Shown here: in pieces, positions 1-8,467 of the stretch
Layout: each line of letters begins with the position of its first letter
Numbering within the stretch: position 1 is the stretch's first letter
DNA from: Faecalibacterium sp. I3-3-89
Lineage (GTDB): Bacteria > Bacillota > Clostridia > Oscillospirales > Ruminococcaceae
Direction: 5' to 3'
Length of the DNA: 64,000 nt
Assembly: GCF_023347275.1 (NCBI RefSeq)
Contig: NZ_CP094468.1
Location: forward strand, 1,054,001-1,118,000
Position numbers and translations under genes: made by a program
The notes under the pieces: model-generated
What the model saw: only the letters and a program-made list of their open reading frames with translations
Database searches by the model: none
Told to the model about the DNA's origin: nothing

Positions 1-225
1 GAGGCCAAATGGGACGGGGCGTTCCGTCGCGCCGAGGAATACCGCGCCGCCCACGGCGACCTTCTGGTGCCGGTGAACTACAAGACCGGCGACGGCTTCT
101 GCCTCGGCGACTGGATCCGCCGGATGCGGGAGAGCTATGCTGCCGCCGATGACCGGCTGACAGCCGCCCACGTCCAGAAGCTTGAGGCGCTGGGGATGGT
201 CTGGACGATGCCGCAGGAGAGCTGA
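1..225 (+). CDS. C-terminal end of a helicase-associated-domain protein (partial)
   Basis: The window opens inside this reading frame (frame 1), which ends at TGA 223-225, so only the last 74 residues are visible. They contain a Trp-rich repeat of the helicase-associated (HA) type: KWDGAF, then HGDLLVP, then GDWIRRMRESY, then LTAAHVQKLEALGMVW. In the family this roughly 65-residue unit is repeated at the C-termini of large helicase-like proteins. The rest of the protein lies upstream, so its overall function cannot be stated. The next gene is behind its own promoter and riboswitch and is unrelated. Confidence 0.7.
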   Translation, partial: EAKWDGAFRRAEEYRAAHGDLLVPVNYKTGDGFCLGDWIRRMRESYAAADDRLTAAHVQKLEALGMVWTMPQES

Positions 226-229
226 GATA

Positions 230-258
230 TTGCTTTTTGAGGTGAGGTGTGCTATACT
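230..258 (+). promoter_or_regulatory. Promoter of the cobalamin-riboswitch transcript
   Basis: TTGCTT (230-235) and TATACT (253-258) are separated by 17 bases. They lie about 20 bases before the start of the B12 aptamer, as expected for a sigma-A-type promoter driving a riboswitch leader. Confidence 0.65.
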
Positions 259-277
259 TCCTCTCGTCTGAATAGAA

Positions 278-474
278 AACAGCAGGTGCCTGCCGCCAAG
301 GGCTTGTCCTTTGGCCGGGAGGGTAAAAGGGAAGCGGGTGAGAGTCCCGCGCGATCTCGTCACTGTGATAAGGGAGTCCGCTGCTTTGGCGCATGTCGCC
401 GGTCACTGGGAGCTTTGCTTCTGGGAAGGCGGCAGCGGATGATGAGCTTTCAGTCAGGAAACCTGCCCGCTGTT
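278..474 (+). promoter_or_regulatory. Cobalamin (AdoCbl) riboswitch aptamer
   Basis: The leader carries the hallmarks of the B12 riboswitch: GGTGCCTGCCG near 286, a GGGAAGCGGGTGAGAG segment, CGTCACTGTGA, a GGAAGGCGGCAG segment, and a B12-box-like CAGTCAGGAAACCTGCC at 451-467. The closing P1 helix can form between AACAG (278-282) and CTGTT (470-474). It lies directly upstream of the CbiK-type lipoprotein gene. By family knowledge, high adenosylcobalamin should reduce expression of the downstream gene or genes. Whether control reaches the genes beyond the terminator at 1919 is not clear from sequence. Confidence 0.95.
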
Positions 475-519
475 GGTACAGGAGCGCCAAGCTCCGGATC
501 ACGAGGAATTGGTCGTACC

Positions 520-590
520 AAAAAGCCCGAATCGTTCAAAGGGTCTTTTTGCTGTGCCTTCCGCGCGGCAGAAAGGCTCTTTTTCGTTTG
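520..590 (+). terminator. Probable riboswitch expression-platform terminator(s)
   Basis: AAAAAG-CCC (520-528) can pair with GGG-T-CTTTTT (541-550), giving a hairpin that ends in a T run. A second GCCTT..AAGGC hairpin followed by CTTTTT lies just after it. An upstream helix TTGGTAC (474-480) / GTACCAA (515-521) overlaps the first stem and could act as antiterminator. The pairings were read by eye. Confidence 0.5.
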
Positions 591-660
591 AGCTGGCCCC
601 CGTTTCGTACCCTTTCTATCGGAAGTACCGATCCCACCCAAACAGAAAGGACTCAAAACA

Positions 661-1905
661 ATGCGTAAAGCAACCAACAAGAACTGGCAGCGCGTCACCG
701 CCGCTGCCGCCGCACTGGCCCTGTGTGCCGGTGTGCTCACCGGCTGCGGTGCATCTTCTTCTACTGCTGCCAGCAGCGCCGCAGCAAGCTCTGCTGCCGC
801 CAGCGAGGTGAGCAGCGAGGAGGCCGATGAAATGGCAGCAAAGAACGTGGCAGATCTCATCGACGCCATCTATGTGCAGGAGCGCAACGAGAACACCGAC
901 GCCCAGTGCGAGGCCGCCAAGGCCGCATGGGACGCCTTGACCGATGCCCAGAAGGAGCTGGTCGAGGGTGAAGAGGCTGACCCCGATTACTTTGGCCGCG
1001 ACACCGGCGATGCCTCCAAGGACGACCCCCGCAATGAGGACAACATCGGCGACAACGAGATCCTCGTCGTCAGCTTCGGCACCTCCTTCAACGACAGCCG
1101 CGCAGCGGACATCAAGGGCATCGAGGATGCCATTCAGGCCGCTTACCCCGACTGGTCTGTCCGCCGTGCCTTCACTGCACAGATCATCATCAACCATGTG
1201 CAGGCCCGTGACGGCGAGAAGATCGACAACATGGAGCAGGCTATGGAGCGCGCTGTCGCCAACGGCGTGAAGAATCTGGTCGTCCAGCCCACCCACCTGA
1301 TGCACGGCGCGGAGTACGACGAGATGATGGAGCTGGTGGACAGCTACCGCGACAAGTTCGAGTCTGTCGCTGTCGCCGAGCCTCTGCTGGGCGAGGTGGG
1401 CAGCGATGCCACCGTCATCAACGCCGACAAGGAGGCTGTCGCCAAGGCAATCACCGCTGAGGCCGTCAAGACCGCTGGCTTCGACAGCGTGGACGCCGCT
1501 GCTGCGGATGGCACCGCCTTCGTTTTCATGGGCCACGGCACCTCTCACACCGCAAAGGTGAGCTACAGCCAGATGCAGGCTCAGATGAACGCTCTGGGCT
1601 ACAAGAATGTCTTCATCGGCACCGTCGAGGGTGAGCCGGAGGAGACTGACTGTGAGAATGTCATCGAGGCGGTCAAGGCCGCCGGCTACACCAAGGTCGT
1701 CCTGCGTCCCCTGATGGTCGTTGCAGGCGACCATGCCAACAATGATATGGCGGGCGATGACGATGATTCCTGGAAGAGCCAGTTCGAGGCCTCTGCTGCA
1801 TTCGATTCCGTCGAGTGCCAGATCGCAGGTCTGGGCGAGATCGCTGACATCCAGCAGCTCTACATCGCACACACCAAGGCCGCTGTCGATTCCCTGAACG
1901 GCTGA
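661..1905 (+). CDS. cbiK: CbiK-type sirohydrochlorin cobaltochelatase, predicted lipoprotein
   Basis: This 414-residue protein has a lipoprotein signal (hydrophobic stretch ending in LTGCG at about residue 30), an Ala/Ser-rich linker and a roughly 45-residue acidic helical segment. A CbiK-like chelatase domain starts near residue 135 (VVSFGTSFNDSRA). The two metal-site histidines expected of the family are visible: H292 in GHGTSH and H358 in GDHANNDMAGDD. CbiK inserts cobalt into sirohydrochlorin, the entry step of the anaerobic B12 pathway. The gene is immediately downstream of the B12 riboswitch. An exported, membrane-anchored chelatase is unusual for a synthesis that otherwise runs in the cytoplasm; a role in external tetrapyrrole or cobalt handling is an alternative. 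Confidence 0.85.
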   Translation: MRKATNKNWQRVTAAAAALALCAGVLTGCGASSSTAASSAAASSAAASEVSSEEADEMAAKNVADLIDAIYVQERNENTDAQCEAAKAAWDALTDAQKELVEGEEADPDYFGRDTGDASKDDPRNEDNIGDNEILVVSFGTSFNDSRAADIKGIEDAIQAAYPDWSVRRAFTAQIIINHVQARDGEKIDNMEQAMERAVANGVKNLVVQPTHLMHGAEYDEMMELVDSYRDKFESVAVAEPLLGEVGSDATVINADKEAVAKAITAEAVKTAGFDSVDAAAADGTAFVFMGHGTSHTAKVSYSQMQAQMNALGYKNVFIGTVEGEPEETDCENVIEAVKAAGYTKVVLRPLMVVAGDHANNDMAGDDDDSWKSQFEASAAFDSVECQIAGLGEIADIQQLYIAHTKAAVDSLNG

Positions 1906-1918
1906 TTCTGACCCTATG

Positions 1919-1957
1919 ATTGCCCGGAAAGGAGTGCCTTTTCGGGCAATTTCTTTT
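1919..1957 (+). terminator. Rho-independent terminator after the CbiK gene
   Basis: ATTGCCCG (1919-1926) pairs with CGGGCAAT (1943-1950) and is followed by TTCTTTTT. It separates the riboswitch-controlled chelatase gene from the next transcription unit. Confidence 0.8.
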
Positions 1958-1967
1958 TCGGCCTGCT

Positions 1968-1995
1968 TTGAAATCAGGCCATTGCGTGTTATAAT
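1968..1995 (+). promoter_or_regulatory. Promoter for the 2029 lipoprotein and downstream corrinoid genes
   Basis: TTGAAA (1968-1973) and TATAAT (1990-1995) are spaced by 16 bases and lie 34 bases before the ATG at 2029. Confidence 0.65.
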
Positions 1996-2028
1996 CTTTT
2001 TGGTACGATATAAGTCGAGGTAACTGCT

Positions 2029-2874
2029 ATGAAACTGAAAAATAAATGCTCTCTTCTGCTGGCCGGTGTGATGCTGGCCGGTGCACTCGTCGGCTGCGGC
2101 GCATCCAGCGCCCCGGCCAGCTCTGCCGCTTCCTCCGAGGCAGCGGCCTCCTCTGCCGTGAGCGAGGCTGCTTCTGCCTCCGCTGAGGCGGCGCTGCCCG
2201 ACGGCACCTACGCCGCTGATTTTGACACCGACAGCTCCATGTTCCACGCCAATGAGGCATTCGACGGAAAAGGCACGCTGACCGTGAAGGACGGTCAGAT
2301 GACGCTCCACGTCAGTCTCGTCTCCAAGAACATCGTCAACCTCTACGTCGGCACGGCAGAGGACGCGGCCTCCCACGAGGCCGACTGGCTCCAGCCCACC
2401 ACCGATGTGGTGAACTACAGCGACGGCACCTCGGATGAGGTGTACGGCTTCGACATCCCGGTGGAGGCACTGGACACGGACTTCTCCGTTGCCATCCTCG
2501 GCAAGAAGGGCAAGTGGTACGACCACACCGTCAGCGTCCGCAATGCACAGCCCACGATGGAGGAGGCCCTTGCCGACGGCGCCTATACCTGCGACGTGAC
2601 CCTTGAGGGCGGCTCCGGCCGCGCCACCGTGGAAAGCCCTGCGGCCCTGACCGTGGCCGACGGCAGGATGACCGCCACCATCGTCTGGTCCAGCCCCAAC
2701 TACGACTATATGCTGGTGGACGGCGAAAAGTATCTGCCCACCAACACCGAGGGCAACTCCACCTTCGAGATCCCCGTCGCCGCCCTCGACACCCCGCTGG
2801 ATGTGGTGGGCGATACCGTCGCCATGAGCACCCCGCACGAGATCGAGTATACGCTGACCTTTACGCTGAAGTAA
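2029..2874 (+). CDS. Two-repeat lipoprotein next to the corrinoid importer
   Basis: This 281-residue protein has a lipobox (ALVGCG, Cys near 23), an Ala/Ser linker to about residue 60, and then two related beta-rich repeats. The repeats start at about 62 (DGTYAADFD) and about 183 (DGAYTCDVT). Each has a TVKDGQM/TVADGRM core, a Tyr-containing middle and an IPVEALD/IPVAALD strand. The architecture suggests a surface ligand-binding protein. Its place directly before the BtuF-like gene (30 bases) suggests it hands ligand to that importer. A NEAT-like fold is possible but I cannot demonstrate it. The function is inferred from context only. Confidence 0.6.
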   Translation: MKLKNKCSLLLAGVMLAGALVGCGASSAPASSAASSEAAASSAVSEAASASAEAALPDGTYAADFDTDSSMFHANEAFDGKGTLTVKDGQMTLHVSLVSKNIVNLYVGTAEDAASHEADWLQPTTDVVNYSDGTSDEVYGFDIPVEALDTDFSVAILGKKGKWYDHTVSVRNAQPTMEEALADGAYTCDVTLEGGSGRATVESPAALTVADGRMTATIVWSSPNYDYMLVDGEKYLPTNTEGNSTFEIPVAALDTPLDVVGDTVAMSTPHEIEYTLTFTLK

Positions 2875-2904
2875 ACCGCTTCGCAGACTGAGAGGTTAAA
2901 GCCT

Positions 2905-4038
2905 ATGAAGCGCCGCAATTTTCTGAAAGCCCTGCCCGCCGCCGCACTTACCCTCGCTGGCTGCGGACAGGCAGAGACCGCCCCGGCCAATACGGCCTCT
3001 CTCGTGTTCGACCACAGCTATCCGCTGGACTATGCGGCTCAGTTCTCCGCCGACTGCTATGAGGGGGGATATGTGCTGGTGAATATCCCGGACAGCGGCA
3101 GATTCCTCGTGATCCCCGAGGACGCGGCAGAGGTGGATGACCTGCCCGCCGATGTTGTCCCGCTCCGCCAGCCGCTGGACAACATCTACCTCGTCTCCAC
3201 CTCGGTGATGGACCTCTTCGTCCATCTGGATGCGCTGGACTGCATCGCCCTCTCTGGCACCAAGGCCGAGGGCTGGTATGTGGAGGAGGCCAAGCAGGCC
3301 ATGCAGGAGGGCCGCATCGCCTACGCCGGCAAGTACAGCGCCCCGGACTATGAGCGGATCCTTGCTTCCGGGTGCAGCCTCGCCATCGAGAACACCATGA
3401 TCCTCCATGACCCTGCGGTCAAGGAACAGCTGGAAAAGTTCGGCGTGCCGGTGCTCATCGAGCGCTCGAGCTATGAGAGCGGCCCGCTGGCCCGGATGGA
3501 GTGGCTCAAGCTCTACGGCATCCTGCTGGGCAGGACCGAGCAGGCGGAGGAAATTTTCCGCCAGAAGGTGGAGCAGGTGGCCCCCATCCTCGGGCAGGAG
3601 AGCACCGGAAAAACGGTGGCTTTCTTCTCCATCACGTCGAACAACCTCATCACCGTCCGCCGCACCAGCGACTATGTGGCCCAGATGGTGGGGATGGCGG
3701 GCGGCGTCTACATTTTTGACGACCTCGAGGGGGACAGCCCGGGCCAGTCCACCATCAAGCTGCCCCTCGAGACCTTCTACGCCCGGGCCAAAGACGTCGA
3801 TGTCCTCATCTACAACAGCACCATCGAGGGCGTCGTGGAGACCCGTGACCAGCTCATCGAAAAGTGCCCCATGCTGGAGGAGTTCAAGGCTGTCCAGTCC
3901 GGCGACTGCTGGTGTACGGCCCAGAGCCTGTTCCAGCAGAGCATGGAGCTGGCCGACCTCATCTCCGATATGAACCTCGTTTTTACCGAGGGCAGGCCCG
4001 ACCCGGCCTCCCTCCGCTTTTTGCAGCAGATCGTATAA
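2905..4038 (+). CDS. Corrinoid/metal-chelate ABC importer, substrate-binding lipoprotein (BtuF/FecB type)
   Basis: This 377-residue protein starts with MKRRNFLKALPAAALTLAGCG, which combines an RR-containing signal with a lipobox. The mature part has the helical-backbone class III binding-protein pattern, with two lobes joined by a long helix. Recognisable segments are the VSTSVMDLFVHLDAL region, GKYSAPDYERILA and the late DLISDMN end. Such proteins capture cobalamin, heme or siderophores outside the membrane. The downstream permease and ATPase and the surrounding cbi genes point to a corrinoid. The start is fixed by the lipoprotein signal and a GAGGTT-like site. Confidence 0.8.
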   Translation: MKRRNFLKALPAAALTLAGCGQAETAPANTASLVFDHSYPLDYAAQFSADCYEGGYVLVNIPDSGRFLVIPEDAAEVDDLPADVVPLRQPLDNIYLVSTSVMDLFVHLDALDCIALSGTKAEGWYVEEAKQAMQEGRIAYAGKYSAPDYERILASGCSLAIENTMILHDPAVKEQLEKFGVPVLIERSSYESGPLARMEWLKLYGILLGRTEQAEEIFRQKVEQVAPILGQESTGKTVAFFSITSNNLITVRRTSDYVAQMVGMAGGVYIFDDLEGDSPGQSTIKLPLETFYARAKDVDVLIYNSTIEGVVETRDQLIEKCPMLEEFKAVQSGDCWCTAQSLFQQSMELADLISDMNLVFTEGRPDPASLRFLQQIV

Positions 4039-4051
4039 AAGGAGCATTGTC

Positions 4052-5071
4052 ATGACTACCACACGCCGCCTCAGCCTCGCCTACCTCGCCCTCACGGCGG
4101 GGCTTGCGGTGCTGTTCGCGCTCAACCTGTTCTGGGGCAGCGTGGAGCTGACGCCCGGGGCAGTGGCTGCAGCCCTGCTGGGCCGGGGTGGGGATGCGCT
4201 GGCTGTGGGCATCGTGCTGCAGCTGCGCCTGCCCCGGGCCGTCATGGTGGTGCTGCTGGGCGCGGCCCTCTCTGCAGCGGGCTACCTTTTGCAGACCTTC
4301 TTTGCCAACCCCATTGCAGGCCCCTTCGTCATGGGCGTGTCCAGCGGCGCGAAGCTGGCCGTGGCCCTCACGATGGTGGTCTTCCTGCAAAGGGGGCTGC
4401 TTACCGGTTCGGCCACCCTCATCATCGCGGCCTTTGCGGGCGCGATGGCGGCGATGGCCTTCGTGCTGGTGGTGGCCCGGCGGGTGCCCCGGATGAGCAT
4501 CCTTGTCATCTGCGGCATCATGATCGGCTACATCTGCTCGGCCATCACCGACATCGTCGTGACCTTCGCGCAGGACTCCAACATCGTCAACCTCCACAAC
4601 TGGTCGATGGGCAGCTTTTCCGGCATGACGTGGGCCAACGTGGGCGCTGCGGCCTGCGTGGTGCTGCCCGCACTGGCAGCGGCATTCCTCCTCTCCAAGC
4701 CTATGGCGGCCTACCAGATGGGGGAAAGCTATGCCCGAAGCGTCGGCGTGCCGGTGCGGGCCTTCTCGACGGCCCTCGTGCTCCTTTCCAGCCTCCTCTC
4801 CGCCTGCGTGACGGCCTTTGCCGGGCCGATCTCGTTCGTGGGCATCGCGGTGCCTCATCTGGTCAAGAGCCTGCTGGGCAGCGCCAAACCCCTCTATGTC
4901 CTGCCGGGCTGCTGCCTTGGCGGGGCGGCGTTCTGCCTGCTCTGCGACCTTATCGCCCGCAGCCTATTCGCGCCCACCGAGCTGTCCATCAGCTCGGTGA
5001 CAGCAGTTTTTGGTGCACCGGTGGTCATCTGGCTGCTGGTGCGCCGCCAGACAGAGGGAGGCCGGGAATGA
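4052..5071 (+). CDS. Corrinoid-type ABC importer permease (BtuC/FecCD family)
   Basis: This 339-residue, strongly hydrophobic protein shows the FecCD/BtuC pattern: LRLPRAVMVVLLGAALSAAGYLLQ near residues 50-75, NPIAGPFVMGVSSGAKLAV, and GPISFVGIAVPHLVKSLLG near 255. About nine or ten membrane segments are expected. It forms the translocation channel for the ligand delivered by the 2905 product. It starts 13 bases after that gene with an AAAGGAG site, and its end overlaps the next ATG by four bases (ATGA). Confidence 0.85.
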   Translation: MTTTRRLSLAYLALTAGLAVLFALNLFWGSVELTPGAVAAALLGRGGDALAVGIVLQLRLPRAVMVVLLGAALSAAGYLLQTFFANPIAGPFVMGVSSGAKLAVALTMVVFLQRGLLTGSATLIIAAFAGAMAAMAFVLVVARRVPRMSILVICGIMIGYICSAITDIVVTFAQDSNIVNLHNWSMGSFSGMTWANVGAAACVVLPALAAAFLLSKPMAAYQMGESYARSVGVPVRAFSTALVLLSSLLSACVTAFAGPISFVGIAVPHLVKSLLGSAKPLYVLPGCCLGGAAFCLLCDLIARSLFAPTELSISSVTAVFGAPVVIWLLVRRQTEGGRE

Positions 5072-7032
5072 GCGAAGAAAAAGCCTTCTGCCGCACCGAT
5101 GACCTTGCCATCGGCTACGGCAAAACGCCCCTGATGGAGCACATCCGCCTCGGAGCCGAAAAGGGGAGCATCCTCACCCTCATCGGACCCAACGGTGCGG
5201 GCAAATCTACCCTCCTCAAGACGCTGGCGGCCCAGCTGGCCCCGCAGGGGGGCGCTGTCCTGCTGGACGGAAAGAGCCTTGCGGACTACTCCGGCCCTGA
5301 GCGCGCCCGGAAGATGGCCCTGATGGTGCCCCACACCCGCCGCACTGAGTTGACCACCTGCTTTGAAATGGCCTCCGCCGGGCGCTACCCCTACACGGGG
5401 CGGCTGGGCGTCCTCTCGGCGGAGGACAGGCGGCAGGTCCACGCTGCGCTGGCTCTCGTGGGGGCCGAAGCGCTGGCGGGGCGGGACTTCAACTGCATCA
5501 GTGACGGCCAGCGCCAGCGCGTGCTGCTGGCCCGGGCCATCTGCCAGCAGCCGGAGCTGATCCTGCTGGACGAGCCGACGTCCTTCCTTGACATCAAGGG
5601 CAAGGCCGAGCTTCTGGCCATCCTGAAGAGCCTCGCCCGGGACAAGAAGATGGCCGTCATCCTCAGCCTCCACGAATTAGAGCTGGCCCAGAAGATCTCG
5701 GATAAGGTCGTCTGCGTCTCGGCGGCGGGCGTCTCGGACGTTATGACGCCCGGACAGGCGTTTGCCCGGGAAAACATCTGTAAAATTTATGATTTGAGCG
5801 ACGAGCAGTACGCTTTTCTGTACGGTGAAGCGAAAAAGCCCGCCGAGACGGGGCAGCCCCGCTTTGAGCACTATGTCCGCAGCGGTCAAAAGCTCCTGCG
5901 CTGCGGTTACACCACCGGCACCTGCGCGGCGCTGGGGGCGGCGGGCGCAGCCCGTCTCCTCCTCACCGGCCGCGCCCCGGAGACGGTGGCCCTCCGCACC
6001 CCGAAGGGCATCGTGGTGGAGGTAGAGCCGATCTTCTGCCGCCGGTCGGGCGAGGGAGCGGCGTGCGCCATCCGCAAAGACGGCGGCGACGATGTGGACG
6101 TGACCACCGGCCTGCCGGTCATTGCCGGTGTGACCCTCCGGCCGGAGCTGGCCGGAGAGGTGTGCATCCACGGCGGCGAGGGGGTGGGCCGGGTGACGAA
6201 GCCCGGCCTCGACCAGCCGGTGGGCGAAGCCGCCATCAACCACGTCCCCCGGGCCATGATAAAGGAGGCGCTGGAAAAGGAGGCGGAGTCTGCCGGATAT
6301 GCGGGCGGCTTCGATGTCACCATCTCCATCGAGGGCGGGGCCGAGACAGCCAAGCGCACCTTCAATCCCCACATGGGCGTGGAAGGCGGCCTCAGCGTCC
6401 TCGGCACCAGCGGCATTGTCGAGCCGATGAGCCAGCAGGCCATCCTCGACACCATCCAGCTGGAGATGGGGCAGGTCGCGCTTCGGGCAGGGACGCCCCG
6501 GCGGCTCATCCTCGCCCCGGGCAACTACGGGCTGGACTATCTCCACGAGAATCTGCCGGCTCTGAAGTGCATCCCGGTGGTCAAGACCTCGAACTTCATC
6601 GGCGATGCGCTGGATATGGCGGCTGCGTCAAAATTCGAGCAGGTGGTGCTGGTGGGCCACATCGGCAAGCTGGTCAAGCTGGCGGGGGGCGTCATGAACA
6701 CCCATTCCCGCACGGCGGACTGCCGCACCGAGCTGCTCTGCGCCCACGCCGCTCTCTGCGGCGCGTCCCGGGGCGTCTGCGCATCCCTGATGGGCGCCGC
6801 CACCACCGACGCCTGCATGGAGATCCTAGACAAGGCGGGGATGAGAGAGCCAGTGCTGTCGAGCTTGCTGGACGCCATCCAGCTCCACCTCGACCGTCGC
6901 GCCGCCGGGGCGTTCCGGGTGGGCGCGGTGCTCTTCTCCAACCAATACGGCCCGCTGGGCCAGACCAAGACTGCAAAGGAGCTGCTGGACGAATGGAAAA
7001 ACGGATCGGCGTCTTGTACGGCGTCAGTGTAG
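5068..7032 (+). CDS. cbiD: Fusion of BtuD-type ABC ATPase and CbiD (cobalt-precorrin-5B C1-methyltransferase)
   Basis: This is one uninterrupted 654-residue frame. Residues 1-255 are an ABC ATPase: Walker A GPNGAGKST (40-48), a signature written ISDGQRQRV (145-152) instead of LSGGQ, Walker B LILLDEPTS and H-loop H202. After a short linker (about 255-272), CbiD begins with LRCGYTTGTCAALGAA (about 277) and continues to the C-terminus (GNYGLDY, GHIGKLVKLAGGVMNTHS). CbiD methylates C1 of cobalt-precorrin-5B. The ATPase would drive the permease at 4052. I see no in-frame start codon at the junction, so separate translation is unlikely. The ATG overlaps the permease stop. Confidence 0.88.
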   Translation: MSEEKAFCRTDDLAIGYGKTPLMEHIRLGAEKGSILTLIGPNGAGKSTLLKTLAAQLAPQGGAVLLDGKSLADYSGPERARKMALMVPHTRRTELTTCFEMASAGRYPYTGRLGVLSAEDRRQVHAALALVGAEALAGRDFNCISDGQRQRVLLARAICQQPELILLDEPTSFLDIKGKAELLAILKSLARDKKMAVILSLHELELAQKISDKVVCVSAAGVSDVMTPGQAFARENICKIYDLSDEQYAFLYGEAKKPAETGQPRFEHYVRSGQKLLRCGYTTGTCAALGAAGAARLLLTGRAPETVALRTPKGIVVEVEPIFCRRSGEGAACAIRKDGGDDVDVTTGLPVIAGVTLRPELAGEVCIHGGEGVGRVTKPGLDQPVGEAAINHVPRAMIKEALEKEAESAGYAGGFDVTISIEGGAETAKRTFNPHMGVEGGLSVLGTSGIVEPMSQQAILDTIQLEMGQVALRAGTPRRLILAPGNYGLDYLHENLPALKCIPVVKTSNFIGDALDMAAASKFEQVVLVGHIGKLVKLAGGVMNTHSRTADCRTELLCAHAALCGASRGVCASLMGAATTDACMEILDKAGMREPVLSSLLDAIQLHLDRRAAGAFRVGAVLFSNQYGPLGQTKTAKELLDEWKNGSASCTASV

Positions 7033-7694
7033 GCCCGGGCGACCCGGAGCTGATGACCCTGAAGGCGGTCCGCTGCCTCGAAAAATGCCCGGTCATCGCC
7101 GCACCCCAGACCGCAGGAGGCCGGATGCTGGCGCTGGACATCGCCCGGGGCGCGGTCGGGCTGGACGGCAAGACCATCCTGCCCCTGCGCTTTGCCATGA
7201 GCCGCGACCCGGAGATGCTGCGCGCCTCCCATGAGGAGGCCGCCCGGGCGGTGAAAGAGTATCTGGATGCCGGGCAGGACGTCGCCATGCTCAACCTCGG
7301 CGATGTCTCGGTCTATGCCACCTTCGGCTATCTGCAGGAGATCTTAGAGGCAGAGGGCTATAAGACCGTGAGGATCCCCGGGGTGCCAAGCTTCTGCGCC
7401 GCCGCGGCCCGGCTGGGCCAGTCCCTGACGGGCGGGATGGAAGCGCCTCTGACCATCGCCCCGGGACGACACGCGGCCGAGGTACTGGCCGCACCGGGGA
7501 CGAAGGTGCTGATGAAATCGGGCCGTCAGCTGCCGGAGACGCTGGCCGCACTGGCCGAAGCCGGGCTTCTGGGCCGCAGTGCGATGGTCTGCAACTGCGG
7601 CCTGCCGGACGAGGAGGTCTGGCCCGACCTGTCTGCCTGCGATGCCAGCCGTCCGGCGGGCTATTTTGCAACGATCTTAGTAAAGGAAGGGTAA
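6993..7694 (+). CDS. cbiL: Cobalt-precorrin-2 C20-methyltransferase
   Basis: This 233-residue tetrapyrrole methylase starts at ATG 6993, 40 bases inside the end of cbiD in another frame. The family N-terminal SAM-binding loop is GVSVGPGDPELMTLKAV, followed by LNLGDVSVYATFGY and the PGVPSFCAAAARLG segment typical of CbiL. It adds the C20 methyl group early in anaerobic corrin synthesis. The long overlap suggests translational coupling to the cbiD fusion gene. Confidence 0.92.
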   Translation: MEKRIGVLYGVSVGPGDPELMTLKAVRCLEKCPVIAAPQTAGGRMLALDIARGAVGLDGKTILPLRFAMSRDPEMLRASHEEAARAVKEYLDAGQDVAMLNLGDVSVYATFGYLQEILEAEGYKTVRIPGVPSFCAAAARLGQSLTGGMEAPLTIAPGRHAAEVLAAPGTKVLMKSGRQLPETLAALAEAGLLGRSAMVCNCGLPDEEVWPDLSACDASRPAGYFATILVKEG

Positions 7695-7699
7695 CGGAT

Positions 7700-8467
7700 A
7701 TGGTTCATTTTGTGGGAGCGGGGCCGGGTGCCCCCGACCTCATCACCCGTCGGGGCGCGGCCCTGCTGGCCGATGCCGACTGCATCATCTATGCGGGCAG
7801 CCTCGTCAACCCGGCCCTGCTGGGTCTGGCAAAGCCCGGCTGCGCCATCTACAACAGCGCCGAGATGACGCTGGAACAGGTGCTGGACACCATCCGCGCT
7901 ACGGAGCAGGCGGGCGGCACCACCGTCCGCCTCCACACCGGCGACCCCTGCCTTTATGGGGCCATCCGGGAGCAGATGGATGCGCTGGACGCCGACGGCA
8001 TCCCCTACGATGACACCCCGGGTGTGTCCAGCTTCTGCGGCGCAGCGGCGGCGCTCTGTGCCGAGTACACCCTGCCCAATGTGAGCCAGACCGTCATCAT
8101 CACCCGGATGGAGGGCCGCACCCCCGTCCCCGAGGCCGAGCAGCTGGCAAAGCTGGCCGCGCATGGGGCCACCATGGTCATCTTCCTCTCCATCGGGCTG
8201 GTGGACAAGGTCCAGCAGGCCCTCCTTTCCAGCGGCGGCTACCGCTCCGACACTCCCGCCGCAGTGGTGTATAAGGCCACATGGCCGGAGCAGAAGGTGG
8301 TGCGGTGCACCGTCTCCACGCTGGCCGAGGAGACCCGCAAAAACGGCATCACCAAGACGGCCCTCATCGTCGTGGGCGATTTTCTGGGGCGGGATTACGA
8401 CCGCAGCAAGCTCTACGACCCTGCCTTTACCACCGAGTTCCGGCAGGGGACGGAGGCCGGAAAATGA
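7700..8467 (+). CDS. cbiF: Cobalt-precorrin-4 C11-methyltransferase
   Basis: This 255-residue protein has the methylase motifs VGAGPGAPDLITRRGA at the N-terminus, HTGDPCLYGAIREQMDAL in the middle and PGVSSFCGAAAAL. All match CbiF. The start follows AAAGGAAGGGTAACGGAT, with normal spacing. Its stop overlaps the ATG of cbiG (ATGA at 8464). Confidence 0.93.
   Translation: MVHFVGAGPGAPDLITRRGAALLADADCIIYAGSLVNPALLGLAKPGCAIYNSAEMTLEQVLDTIRATEQAGGTTVRLHTGDPCLYGAIREQMDALDADGIPYDDTPGVSSFCGAAAALCAEYTLPNVSQTVIITRMEGRTPVPEAEQLAKLAAHGATMVIFLSIGLVDKVQQALLSSGGYRSDTPAAVVYKATWPEQKVVRCTVSTLAEETRKNGITKTALIVVGDFLGRDYDRSKLYDPAFTTEFRQGTEAGK

Noticed and set aside
616..2838. A 740-codon open frame on the minus strand opposite the CbiK and 2029 genes
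   Set aside because: It is composed of Gly/Val/Asp/Leu runs expected from the complement of GC-rich codons, crosses the riboswitch terminator, and has no ribosome-binding site. The plus-strand genes have clear domains.
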